Assembly: GCA_950097015.1 (NCBI GenBank)
Contig: CATNEN010000001.1
Span: 16,248,501-16,312,500, forward strand
DNA: 64,000 nucleotides
Direction: 5' to 3'
From: Macrostomum hystrix
Lineage: Eukaryota > Platyhelminthes > Macrostomidae
Of this stretch, positions 45,455 to 57,900 are shown in pieces. Positions within the stretch are counted from its first letter, which is position 1. Every line of letters starts with the position of its first letter. The notes under the pieces are model-generated. The model was not told the DNA's origin, did not search any database, and saw only the letters and a program-made list of their open reading frames with translations. A program made the translations under genes and the position numbers.

Positions 45455-47186
45455 TAAGATGAAAGCAGATATGCCAACTCAAAGCCGAACAGAAGTCTTT
45501 TAGCTTAATGAAATACATTTTACCTCTGTTAGATTACATAGATAAAATCTTTTGAGAGAATATTATTGTTTGTTCTATCTGCAGAAAAAGATAAAAATCG
45601 ATTTTTAAAAGAAAGTAACCATCCTAGATCCTATAGGCTATAGATGGAAGACTTTAGATTTTTCTGTTCTAAAGTGTAAAGCTGAAGCATAAGCTTTGCA
45701 AATGAATTAGTGAAATTATTTTATAGAAATTATAATGGTATTGAACAGAAGCGGGACAGAGTGATTAGAAAAATTATTAATTACATACAAAAATCGCAAA
45801 AGCAGCATATATATCCATAGAACAAATCAATGGAACAAAGTTTTCAGTTCTCTAGAAATTGAGAGTATATTCAGAATATTGGGAATATTTAAAAGCAAAC
45901 AACTAATGTCATTGTCTACTGATGATTACAAATAGAGAGAAGGGAAATGGACCTATAGTTCATGTTTGTGCTGAAGAAATCCACTATAAATGTGCTTTAT
46001 GACATAAATCAAAATTGGACTTGTCTATCAATTAGACTGTATGACGAAGTTTCGGTCCCAATGTATAGGCGTAGCGGTTCGGTCTATTTGAATAGCAGTA
46101 AATTATTATTCGGCAGTAAATTGGGTCTTTAAATAACGAGATCGCTTAACGGTGAATGCTGGCTATATGACTTAGAGATATGTTACTTAGAGACATATAG
46201 AGATATATCAAGATTCACTTGAAAGTAGTTACGGCTACAGTTGAAATTAGCCACACTTAAATAATAGCCAGCACTCAGTCGTAGAACCAGAACCAGGCAC
46301 GGGGGGGGGTTGGGAGCCTTCCTGGAAAGGCCTAATTAGCACATTTGAATACGAACTACGACTATGTAGTACACTAAAACAAAACCATTATAAATATATA
46401 TGGAAAACCGAAGAAATATCCCTAACAAATATAGCTAACGAAAATATTGCACTTAATTAGAAATAGCATATTAAAATTACATTAAATTAGAGAGACAACG
46501 TCACACTCGCCTCCCTCTCAGAAGCTTAATGGCCTACTAACAGTAGTGGCTACGAACATCGAAATGGCAGCGAAAAAAACGATTTCAAAATTGTTGCTAC
46601 GTTATTAGAGTTATTAGAATAGCTGTCTAGAAATATTTTGCAAATGAGGTTAACAATGGCAGTTTCAAGTGACACAAAAACAGGCATTAAATTTCAAAGA
46701 CGAACGGCAAAAACGGAATATCGAGTGGCAAAACTGAACGACGAATGGCAAAAATTCGAACAAAAACCAAAGGCAAAATTCAGCAAGATATTGGCAAATT
46801 GAACAACGTCATCAAACCGCAGAGGCAATAAAGGAATTGAAAAGATTTTTGTTTTAGAAAATGCAATGTTTTTTATTTTTTAAACAAAACTGACAAATAG
46901 ACAAACACGAGGATTGTCTAGGACTGGCGAAAATTTCGGCGAATCGGCGGCGGAGCGAAAACCTGGACGGCCTCGACTACAGCCCCAGCGGCTGCAGCCA
47001 AGCTAAGCTCCTAACTACAGGCTACAAACAATGACTACGACAAAGACTTACACTATGGCCAAAACCTAATCCGAAGATTCAAGGCTCGACCGCAGAGATA
47101 CTAAACTAATGACAAAATGAAAAGATTGGCGAAAGCTATTAAAGAAAAGCTAACAGGCACACAGAACACAGGCAGCATACGACACC
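45455..47186. other. stretch without a recognised gene
   Basis: AT-rich, with a 9-G run at about 46300. Its right part (about 46.9-47.2 kb) may be 3' untranslated sequence of the integrase-bearing element on the minus strand. I found no matching LTR pair. Confidence 0.4.
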
Positions 47187-48617
47187 TTAGCTCTCGCTAC
47201 CTCTCCTGAACAGATTGACCAGCGTGGAAAGGAATCTGACCGGCGGCCTTACTTGCCGGCCGGACCTCGTAACAGTGCAAGCTGGTCTCTGTGCCTGGTC
47301 TGTCTGATCGTGTTCGTGTTCTATTTGTGGTTGTGGTTCTGGTGGCAGATTTGGTATTGCTGTTGCCTGAGGATTTGGATTTGGCTCTGCTGTGACTTCA
47401 ACTTCAGCACCGATGTCTGGCACCTGTTCATTATTGACAATGTTTACTGCTTGTGGTGCTTGTTCAGGTTGCACCTCGGGTGGTGACTCTGGTTTAGTGA
47501 CTGGTTGAGCATTTGGCTGTTCCACTGGCAGTGTTTTGATTGGCTGTTGAACTGGCTGTGTGATTGGCTGTTGAACTGTATGTGTGATTGGCTGTTGAAC
47601 TGTCTGTGTGATTGGCTGTTGAACTGGCTGTGTGATTGGCTGTTGAACTGGCTGTGTGATTGGCTGTTCGACTGGCTGTGTGATTGATGACGATTGGCTT
47701 CTCGGAAAAGAGCGGCTCTTCTGACCCACAGGTGGGACAGTGACCAAGTCTGGTTCGGAAGTCCAGTCAGAACTAAGGCTCAGCTGTCTGGAGCTGGAAT
47801 CCAGATCTCCTTGTCCTAGCTTAGATGAGCGTGGCATCCTTGCTACGGTGTCTAATCTAAATCTATCAACCACATCCTGATAGTTTGGCTGGCGGATGCA
47901 CCTCTTCATCCGGTCTACGTTATAGATGTTGTGACTAGGATTCGGTACTCTGAACGGATTCTCTCGCGAAAACTCTGGAATCAACCTATAGTTTCTCTCA
48001 GAGACCTTCTGAATAACCTTGTACGGACCAAACCAAACAGCTGGGTCGAGGCCTTTGTGGTCGGGGTTTAGAACCCACACTAGCTCTCCAACCTCGTAGC
48101 TTGACTTATAAACCGATCTGTCATAGTAACGCTTCTGCCTAGCCTGTGCCTTCTTCCTAACAGCCCGTGCGGTGGCAGAGGTTTCGACAAGAGTTCGGTG
48201 GAGTCGGTGCGCGTAACTGTCCGGGTCATAGCAATCTTGCCTTGGTGGGTTGTACATCAGGTCTAGGGGCATTTGAAATTCACGGCCCAGAAAAAGCTTA
48301 GCAGGTGTCATGCCTGTCGATTCGGATTCTAGAGAGCGGATGCTCATTCCTACACACCTAGCGGCAAAGGGCCAAGTCACATGCCTCTCAGCACAGACTG
48401 CTCGAATTTGACTCTTAATAGTCTGGATGTTGCGTTCCACCTTCCCGTTGGCCTGGGGGCGGCGAGCAGTGATTCTAACGGTATCGATCTCTAGCAAGCG
48501 GGTCAGCTCTGCAACAATGTTATTTATGAATGCTGTGCCATTGTCCGAGACCATTTGCTCCATAGCACCGTAGCGAACAATCCACTCTGTCAGGATTGCT
48601 GCCGCGGTTGTCTCGGC
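47187..48617 (-). pseudogene. Ty3-type integrase C-terminal fragment, 5' truncated
   Basis: The minus strand encodes the second half of an integrase catalytic core. It has QMVSDNGTAF (second Asp) and RPQANGKVERNIQTIKSQ (catalytic Glu); the first Asp is missing because homology begins abruptly at about 48617. It continues into a GPY-type module (PAVWFGPYKVIQKVSERNYR), then a ~200-residue tail with about seven tandem 8-residue repeats (QPITQPVQ) encoded at 47505-47690. The frame is otherwise open to 47187. The tail ends in a basic segment with RSGRQVRPPVRF. This is not the missing part of the 41-45 kb element: it is on the opposite strand and has no shared LTR. Confidence 0.85.
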
Positions 48618-48665
48618 AGTTAAAAGTATCACAATATAAGAAAAAAATATTTTTTTGCAGCACAC

Positions 48666-49731
48666 ACAAAAAATGTAAGGTTTACTGCGTTACTGTGTAC
48701 AAAAGTTTCATTATCTATATATCAGCTTTCAATTTGGTAATCAAATTCTCAATTATAAAGAGTCCTTGGTGCCATTATATGATTTATTAAACAAAAAAAC
48801 AACTATTTTGCTACAACCGGTGTCACTAAAAAAATACAGTTACGTTATTCAAAGAAAGAATGGCAAAGGATCACGGGCCTATGACATATTGGCATTTATA
48901 AATAGCAGAAAGGTCTTTATTTTCTTTGGATGCCTTGACGTGTGTGTTATTAAAGTCTGTTTTGTGCTCATAAAGCAGCACTCAATATATACATTAATTA
49001 GAAATTCTTGGCTTACATTATATGTGGTGTGACAATTTTTTTGTCAAAGACTCTCCAAGAGGTTGTGAAGCTGTAAATAAAAACTATTGCGCATTTTAAA
49101 AAATTTCTCTTGTTTAATGCACTTTCAGATTGGTAATTTAGAAGAGCAATTTTCATTTAGCAATTTCGTATAAATGACACCGATGACTAATAACAGTAGA
49201 ATCAAGTAATTTAATTAATGTTTTGTGGTAATCTAGTTTCTTCTCACATATTCCCGTATACATACTTTATCATTAGACTCGTTATCATTACTAATTTCCT
49301 GCCTAAAGTCCAAAATCGTGGCTCGGACACGCGTCGCTTATTAATTTTTCTGTTGAATTTTCGCAAAATGTGTCACTAATATCGAGCAGATTAGGAAAAA
49401 TTAAATGCTTTGACATTAAAAACATCAATTTAGATTTTTAACAGTAAAAATATACCCATTTGACATTTACTTGCCGTTACATCAAAAGTACTGTTACATC
49501 TGCAACTTTGTTATAATCTTCGGAAATGCAATTTGAGATTTACCCTTAAAAGATAAGCTGAAACAGCCGTTTAAATTTGTGCCATAGAAGGACTTGGTGC
49601 GTTAAAAATAAGCCGGTCCATATCATGCCACCGTAATATATAGCATGATGTATAGGCGAAGCCGAGGCCCAGAAGCGCAGTCCGAAGCCGTTCCTAGGCC
49701 ATAGACAACGAAATCAGGGGGGTATTATGGT
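48666..49731. other. stretch without a recognised gene
   Basis: AT-rich sequence, with no domain or RNA structure recognised. Confidence 0.4.
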
Positions 49732-49914
49732 ATTTAATCCTAAAGCCTGGCCCGGCTCACGAGATTGCAAACCTAAAACTGTTTACAGCAACTGTGACCA
49801 TAGACTATATGTTTAATCGGCCTAGGCCGTTAAATCATTTAACGGCATAGGCCGATTAAATAATAAATGCGCAGAATAATTAGCCAATAGGCCGGGCCAA
49901 GCTGGGGATTAAAT
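49732..49914. mobile_element. MITE-like element with an internal near-perfect palindrome
   Basis: The outer inverted arms (49732-49757 and 49891-49914) share ATTTAATCC and TGGCCCGGC. At the centre, 49812-49860, is a 24+1+24-bp palindrome with arms TTTAATCGGCCTAGGCCGTT plus AAAT, matching at 23 of 24 positions around a single-base centre. No coding capacity. Confidence 0.6.
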
Positions 49915-50137
49915 GGATCGCTTATAGCCACAGAAGACCACTGGAATTGTAGCAGTACTTTCATTTTTCCGTGTCCTTCTTTGTCCTTTCTTATATTTTA
50001 TAAGCCTTCTAGATTTGTCATTTTAAAACTCTAGTTGACCTCGCCCCTTTCCTCTAGTTTGTTTTTCTATTCATTTACTTTTCTGTTTTTCGCGAAAAAA
50101 TCGAGACTTAATCTAGTCCATTTTCTCTATTTACTAA

Positions 50138-50275
50138 AATTCAAATTCTGATCGACACGGGAGCTGAAGTGTCATGCATCAGCAATGACGTCTGCCGGAA
50201 TCATCATCGTCGTCAGAGGCATGGACGGCAACCTGCAACCAGTGCTCGGCAAAACAACGCTGTGGATCTGTTGAT
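50138..50275 (+). pseudogene. retropepsin scrap of a third LTR element
   Basis: The plus strand encodes IQILIDTGAEVSCISNDVCR, a retropepsin active-site segment, then breaks frame. After a shift the sequence reads VVRGMDGNLQPVLGKTT, fitting the next strand of that fold. It then runs directly into an 8-bp satellite. Confidence 0.6.
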
Positions 50276-50815
50276 CCGTGAATCTTGTGAATCTTGTGGA
50301 TCTGTGCATCTGTGGATCTGTGTATCTGTGGATCTGTGTATCTTGTAGATCTGTGGATCTTTGGATCTGTGGATCTGTGGATCTGTGGATCTGTGTATCT
50401 TGTGGATCTTTGGATCTGTGGATCTGTGGATCTTGTGGATCTGTGGATCTGTGTATCTTGTGGATCTGTGGATCTGTGTATCTTGTGGATCTTTGGATCT
50501 GTGGATCTGTGGATCCTGTGGATCTGTGGATCTGTGGATCTTGTGGATCTGTGGATCTGTGTATCTTGTGGATCTGTGTATCTTGTGGATCTGTGGATCT
50601 GTGCATCTGTGCATCTGTGCATCTGTGCATCTGTGGATCTTGTGGGTCTGTGGATCTTGTGGGTCTGTGGATCTTGTGGGTCTGTGGATCTTGTGGGTCT
50701 GTGGATCTTGTGGGTCTGTGGATCTTGTGGGTCTGTGGATCTCGTGGGTCGGTGGATCTGTGGTTCTTCTGAATCTTCTGAATCTGTGTATCTGTGGATC
50801 TTGTGGATCTCTTAC
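50265..50815. repeat. GATCTGTG satellite array
   Basis: About 550 bp of GATCTGTG and GATCTTGTG units with later GGGTCTGTGGATCTTGT blocks. All six frames stay open over much of the array because 8- and 9-bp units mix. These are not genes. Confidence 0.9.
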
Positions 50816-50819
50816 TCTA

Positions 50820-51506
50820 GCTTGTCTAGGATAAGTTGAGCCACTAGATTGACTGGATAGTGTTATTAATTCTAACGACCTAGGTCAATTCTTAAACCAA
50901 GAAGCATCTGGCAGGGTGTTTGTTTTGATCCAGTTAAATATAATTCACTCGTGTATTGCTGAAACAAAGCAAACGGTGTTATAGTGAGGAAAATCAGTAG
51001 CCAGGAAAATTTTATTCCATGAAAGCCTGCCATGTCCAGATGATCTCCTTTGGATCTCCTCTAAGACAACCACTTCTTAGACGTGCTGAAATTTTTAAAT
51101 TTATTTATGACAAATTTTACAGCCAACAGTTTTTTCATTCTGTTCTTGTATTTCTGGGATCTAGACTTCAACTTGCTTAAGCAGGTGGTCCTCTACTGAA
51201 TGATCTCTAGTAGAAATTCCTGTGCTGCGCGGGCGACAGCCTCGGAGAGGGCGGGTCCACAACAATGTCCACCTCGGGCGGTCTCGACAGAAGAGCCTCG
51301 GATTCGTCTGTCGGCTGAGTTCTGTGCAAATTGTGACAAATTCCTCATCTAAATACCATTAACAGCTGATGAGCATGGCCTCAATAAAATAAAAAACGAT
51401 ACGTCGAATGACGACTGAGTTAATTGAAGGAGCGATAACAACGTTTCTAGTGGCGCTAGTTAATGTTGTAGTTTCGCGTGTTATAATACTCGAAATATTA
51501 ATTGCA
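50820..51506. other. stretch without a recognised gene
   Basis: Unique-looking sequence with no recognised coding region. Confidence 0.35.
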
Positions 51507-51835
51507 GGAGGGCTGCGGGCAATGGCACATCATTTGGTGACCCAAGACCTGCAGCCAGCGAGGAGGCAATTCCGCCCATTTCGCTGACTCCTGAGCACAC
51601 ACGAATGCAGATACCGTACGCATGTACAGGCTCGCACAGGTGTGTACATCTGCCCAGACTTTCTCAACGTCAGGCAGTGTACACTCTCACCATGCTTTGG
51701 GGGTTGGCCCCCAAAATCCTCACTCCAGCGGCGCGGCGGAATCGAGCTCAGGGACCTTGACATTCAGTGCTTAGGGAGAGGCAAACGTGTTAACCGCTCT
51801 GCCACTGACCCCCTAGTCTCGCTTGCGTGCAAGTG
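51507..51835 (-). mobile_element. SINE family 1 copy
   Basis: Read on the minus strand, it starts GGGGGTCAGTGGCAGAGCGG, a tRNA-like A-box region. A B-box-like GAGCTCGATTCC follows, then the family body (GTGTACACTGCCTGACG, GGCAATTCCGCC-type end and CACCAAATGATG). It lies just downstream of the SLC4 gene. Confidence 0.75.
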
Positions 51836-51981
51836 TCTGTCTGGGGTGTTAGCTCATTATCGCGTGCATGCTTGAAGTGGCAGCACCAGTCTAGCCTAAA
51901 TACATTGGCTGTCTCCAATGAGGCGACTCCTCACATTTAATTGTCGACTCATTCTAAAACCGCGCTCTCACTGAACTGAAC

Positions 51982-54900
51982 TCACATAACAATGTCGGCT
52001 GGCGGCTTTTTCGTTTCCGAAACCCCAGTTTTCGTCTGCTTCTCCGTCATCCCGATCTCCGATGAATTCCTCGGCGGCTGGTGAGACCGCGGCTTCAGGG
52101 TGAGCGCCGGCATGATGTCGTCCAGCCACTTGAGCTCATTCTGAGTGAACAGGTAGTCTAGCGCTTTTCGAATGAAGCACATTGCCAGCACCATGATTGG
52201 GAACAGGATGGAGATCTGCTTGATCACCTTCACAGCCCACAGCAGCGCCAGGCATGCCACCTGGATGATGGTGAACTTGTGCACCTGGATTATCTTCACG
52301 TGCCTGCGTTAATAATGTTTGAATTGAATTCTCATGTGAAGCTAGCAATGACTGTGGCACTGATTGACAAACAGCTGTCTCACCTCAGGAAGATGTAGTC
52401 TGGCTGGTACTTCTGCGGCATGAACATCAGGCCCACCCGCTGCACCAGCTGCACACCCCTCAGGCTGGAGATGCCCATGAACAGAAACACTCCGTACAGC
52501 ACAGGCATGGGAATGTGCTTCAGCACCGGCGTCAGGAACACCGACAGGCCGATGAGCAGGAAGATCAGGAAGCCTGTGACACGGTTCTCACTGAAAATGA
52601 GATGCACCAGGAATACTATTTTCATTCTGGCAGTCACCTCAGCTATTCAGGCAGTCACCTCAGCTATTCAGGCAGTCACCTCAGCTATTCAGGCAGTCAC
52701 CTCAGCTATTCAGGCAGTCACCTCAGCTATTCAGGCAGTCACCTCAGCTATTCAGGTATTCAGGCAGTCACCTCAGCTATTCAGGCAGTCACCTCAGCTA
52801 TTCAGGCAGTCACCTCAGCTATTCAGGCAGTCACCTCAGCTATTCAGGCAGTCACCTCAGCTATTCAGGCACAGTTCACTCACCGGCAGCCCAGAAACTT
52901 GGGTCTCTCGCCCGGCGCCGTGGACTTGCTCTCAATCTTCAGTGACATCACATGATTGATTGACAGCACAGTGGCAGCCACAAACCAGGGAATGCCTAGG
53001 ATTGAGTTAACGCAAATGAGCACTGCCACAATGAGCAGGTCCAGGTGATAGCCGAGGCCCTTCTTCAGCTTGTTCTCCTTGCGGTTGACAATGACAGCCG
53101 TGATCTGCTGGTCCATGAAGATCAGGATGGTGGCTAGCAGGGCAGGGAGGAGAGCGAAGATCGCCGAGTACAAGGGGTTCTGACCGCGACTGCCGAACAG
53201 CGGCACAATCCAGCCCCTAGTCTCGTAGCCCAGCGTCGGTGAGAAGGTCTCAGGCACGTGCAACTTTGGCGTGTGCAACCCCATCACGAGGTCAACGGTT
53301 GTCATGGCAACGATGGCCAGCATGACAGCAAAGTCGCTAATCAGTGAGCGAACGCTGTTAGGAAAGAAGCGTGAATTGCGCATCATTTTCAGGCCGTAGC
53401 TGATGCCGAAGGTGCCAAGGAAAAGCAGGCAGGAGAAGAAGAACACGTCAGGCACGGCGTACTGGCCGCAGCCGCTGCCCTGCCACTTGCCCTGGTTGTT
53501 GACGCAGTACTTGTAGTACTTATTCGAGTCCCAGTCCCAGTACTTCATCTCGGAGTAGTTGGCGAAGTAGCGAATCTCGCTGCTGTTCTCGTCGCCGTAG
53601 AGGCGGGGAAAACTGGGGACAAAGTACCGCTGGCCCGGCATCAGCGGCTTCCTTTGGGTGTCGTTGATGGCTGGGTCCAGTTGGCAAGAACAATTGAAGT
53701 CAGACACAAACTTCGGGTGCCAATCCCGATTGATGGGATAATAGGAGGCTATGCTAATCAGCTTCTTGATGGCTTCGACTATGAAGATGAGGGCGATTAG
53801 AGCAGCGAAAGACTCCTCTGTGAAGCGGGTGATGTACCTGTCAGGAAAGTGACGCTTTGATTTGTGTAAATCGTACAGGTTTCTTTGCTACTTTCGGGGG
53901 AGTCAGTGGCCGAGCGGTCTAACGCGTCTGCCTCTCGCACCAAGGTCCCTGAGCTGCGGAGAGAAGGCTTGGGGGCTTGTCGTGCAATTTACGCCCTTGA
54001 GGGCCAACCTACAAGGCACAGTGAGAGTGTACACTGCCTGACGATGAGAAAGTCAGGACAGATGTACACACCTGTGAGAGCGAGTGCCTGCGTACAGTAT
54101 CTGTGTGCGTGTGTGCTCAGGAGTCAGCGAAACGGGCAGAATTGCCTCCTCGCTGGCTGCGGGTCTAGTGTCACCAAATGATGTCCCCTTGCCCGCAACC
54201 CTCCTGCAACTATTGTTTTTATTATAGCTAGTGTCTGGTGATCCATAACTTGCAAAGCAGCACTCACTTGACCAACGCGCTCAGGTCGAAAGCCACGAAG
54301 AGCATAAGGATGACAAAGATCCAGATACCGATCCAGAGTCTCAGGCTTAGGTAGTCCCAGTGCCACTCTTTGCACATCTTGAAGACGATTGTCTCAAACA
54401 CCAGCACGGGTCCTGTAGAGCCTGTTGAAATGATTGACAAGGATCAGCGCGCTTTTATTATTCAATAGTCGATCATCGGTACATAATTTGAATAAACAAA
54501 GCTCATGAACATAGAGAGGCCAACCCACCGAGAATCGTGAGCGGCTGTCCCGAGAACAGAGCGTACAGAATTCCGCAGATGGCGCCGGAGAGAATGGACT
54601 CCATGGCACCCAGGTACCCCTCGGTGGCGTCCACGAGCAAGCCGCCAAATGTGATAATCGGCGTCAGACAGGCGAAGTACAGGAAGAAGAAGGCGCCGAT
54701 GGTTTGCACATGCAGAGCGTCCTTCAGGTCCGAGACGTAGAATGGCGCTTTTCGTTTGACATCTTCGATGAGGCCGCCGAAGAGGCGACCGGTTCGCTCC
54801 AGCGAGGCGTCGAAGTGACTCTCGGCGTCGCCCAGGGAGGCTGTTTGAGACTGCTGCGGCTGTGGCTGTGGTGGCGGCTGCTGCTGCTGTTGCTTCTGCT

Positions 54901-57900
54901 GCGATTCCTGCCCTGATGCGTCCTGGGGCTTTGGCAGCAGCTGCTCATTAGCTGCCTGACCGTCCTCCACTGTCAAAGATTGCCAGTCTTTTTCTTATTT
55001 TTGGGAAATCAGCTTAACCTACTTCGATAGCCTACTAGAAGTAGTGAGTAGAGTTTTTGATGCGCTTTCAACGACAATGGCCAACTTAATGGAAGTAATA
55101 AGCCCCCCCAAAGTCAATCACCTGCCATGGCTGCCAGGTTGGCTGATGACTGGCCCTGTTTGCGCGGCTCCTGCGACGGCACCTCCTTTGGCGGCTCGAT
55201 GCGGATGTTGGGATCCCACTCGTTCGGCGGCAGGACGATGCAGAATTTCAGGAACTCGTCAACACCGGCCAGGAGGTCCTCCTTATTGAGGCGAGTTGCC
55301 ATTTTTGAATGTGAATAGTCAGCGAATGCAATGAAGGCCAATCGTCTTTTATTAAAGAAATCGTCATTAAAATCCAGAACACTTGGGATTAAATTTCCGA
55401 CTCTATCACATGAGACAACTTCTAGAGTCACAAAACATCGTCGAGATATATTCAAAGATTCTCGTCATGGGTGTCTGGTGGCAAGAACCACAAGTACGGA
55501 GATAGTTTTTCTGCTCACAAAATTTCATCATGTAATCATGTCGGCAAAATCATGTCTATTCAGGATTCATAAGTTGCGACTTTTTTCGATCCTAATGGTG
55601 GACTTTCACGAAAATCGGTCCTTCGTGAAGTAGGCAGCAGGTATTTCCCCAAGGGGAAAATTAAGTGGTTGTTCCTCTGTCAAGAGGCATAGTAATAATC
55701 ATGAGAGAACGCGATCACCTTTCCCTTGGCCAGGTAGGCGACCTCTCTAAACACCTCGTCGGACATTAGGGTGCCCAGGCAGCGGCCCATCTCCTTCAGC
55801 GGGTCGGCCTGTCCCGGCGGTCCCAGCAGTACAAACAGGAAGCGGCTGGGCACTGGCACCTCGGTGATTTCGGTGGCCAAGCAGGCGCTCCTGAGCCGAA
55901 TGAAGCAGACAACTGGGCCGCCAGTCAGGAAGCTGGTGCTGCCCACAAGAATGTTGGCGGTCTCCGCTCCTGGAGGCACTTTTCTCATGAAGCTCTGATC
56001 ATAGGTCTTTGAAGTTGCCGACTGAAGCTGCTGCGACGGCGCCGGTTGTAGCTGCCCCTCACCTGCGGCTTCGTCGTTGGCAACGGCGTCGCTCAGACCA
56101 ACACCGCTGGGACTCGTGCGAAAGCTGGCCTGCGAGTCTGAAGGGTTCGCGCTAGATTCTTGATTCGGAGCTACTTGAAAAACAATGATTTTAAGCGTAA
56201 TGTCGGTTGTCTTTTAGTCAATAGAGCCAAGAAAGACAGGGTTTGTAGCCTGGTGGTTGGAGGTGAGTAGTGGCAGCGGTCTGACTCGTTTGCCTTTCGC
56301 ACCAAGGTCCCTGAGTTCGATTCCACGGCGAAGCCACATTCATTTTGAGGCGCAGCCGCGGAGAGAAGGCTTGGGGGCTTGTCGTGCAATTTACGCCTTT
56401 GAAGGCCAAACTCCAAGGCACAGTGAGAGTGTACACTGCCTGACGATAAGAAAATGAGAAGATATGTCAGGGCATATGTACACACCTGTGTGAGTGTGTG
56501 CCAACGTACAGTATCTGTATGCGTGTGTGCTGCTGGTCTAGTGTCACCAAATGATGTGCCATTGTCCGCAACCCTCCTGCAATTACTATTACAATTGATA
56601 AAGCCTGGTGGTTAAAGCCTAAAGTGTCGGACACTCACGACATGTCGGGGTTCGTGGGTTCGACTCCTGACTCCACTGAAATAGAATAAGTATAAGCTGT
56701 AATTGAGGGTGGGTGTGGCGTCCCCCAGTCCATGGACTGAACAGCCGCGCAACGGTCTACAGATGCGCCGCGCAGTAACTGCGGCTGTGCTGTCGACAGC
56801 CAAATTCATCAAATATTTCTGTTAAATTTTGTCGGGGTGAATCGTTCTAACACGCAGAATTTTTCTAATGATACTAACAGCCCTTAAATGCAGTCTCCGT
56901 CAACTCACCCTTCTCCAGATCCTTCGACGAATACCGCTTGCCGATCTCGGCAATGCTTCGAATTTTCGAGCCCAAAAACGACCCGGTCCTGACCATCCGC
57001 TTCTCATGCAGATTCCAGTGCTTCTTCAGCAGCAACTCCTTGGTCCTGTCTCGCTGCTCAGCTGGCAGGCGAGACTTCACAACTAGACGGTCCAGCATCA
57101 ACTCGACGACGGATTCGAAGGACTGGGCTTCACACTCCAACATCACTTCGCCTGACGGTGTTGCGGGGAGTAGCTGTGAGATATCCTGTGCCTAACAGGC
57201 GACTCTACAGTCTAACAGGTGACTCTACAGTCTAACAGGTGACTCTACAGTCTAACAGGTAACTCTACTGTCTAACAGGTAACTCTACAGTCTAACAGGT
57301 GACTCTACAGTCTAACAGGTAACTCTACTGTCTAACAGGTAACTCTACAGTCTAACAGGTGACTCTACTGTCTAACAGGTGACTCTACTGTCTAACAGAA
57401 CACTCTACTGTCTTACAGGTGACTCTACTGTCTTACAGGTGACTCTACTGTCTTACAGGTGACTCTACAGTCTAACAGGTGACTCTACTGTCTAACAGGT
57501 GATTTTTATGATTATTTATCACCAAGATTGTAGTTGTCAGCTTTAATTTTCGCTCACCTGAAGCGATGGCGGTTCGTACCTCGAACAGAGATAGCAGGCT
57601 CAGGGTGGCCACGTGCGGCTTGGACCAACGCTCGCCGCCCTCTTCGACGTCCTCTTCGAATTTGATCCATCTGGCAGTCTCCTTCCACACCGGCTCGCCT
57701 GGTTAGGATTCAGTTTAATCGTTGCCATTGGTTTACACAATGAATTTTCCAAAAATTAAAAGGTCAGTATATCATCGAATCTCAAACAAATTTAAACCAT
57801 TTTCGCTGCATTTCACGCATCAGTAAAATTCGCACCAGAACTAGTTAGAAATCTAGCTTCCCTGCCTCACCTGTGCAGTCCCAGCCTCACCTGTGCACTC

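Noticed and set aside
50172-50839. Six long overlapping frames
   Set aside because: All are produced by the GATCTGTG satellite.
53893-53960. Functional tRNA gene
   Set aside because: Only the A-box half is tRNA-like, the B-box segment is deleted, and the sequence continues as a dispersed SINE.
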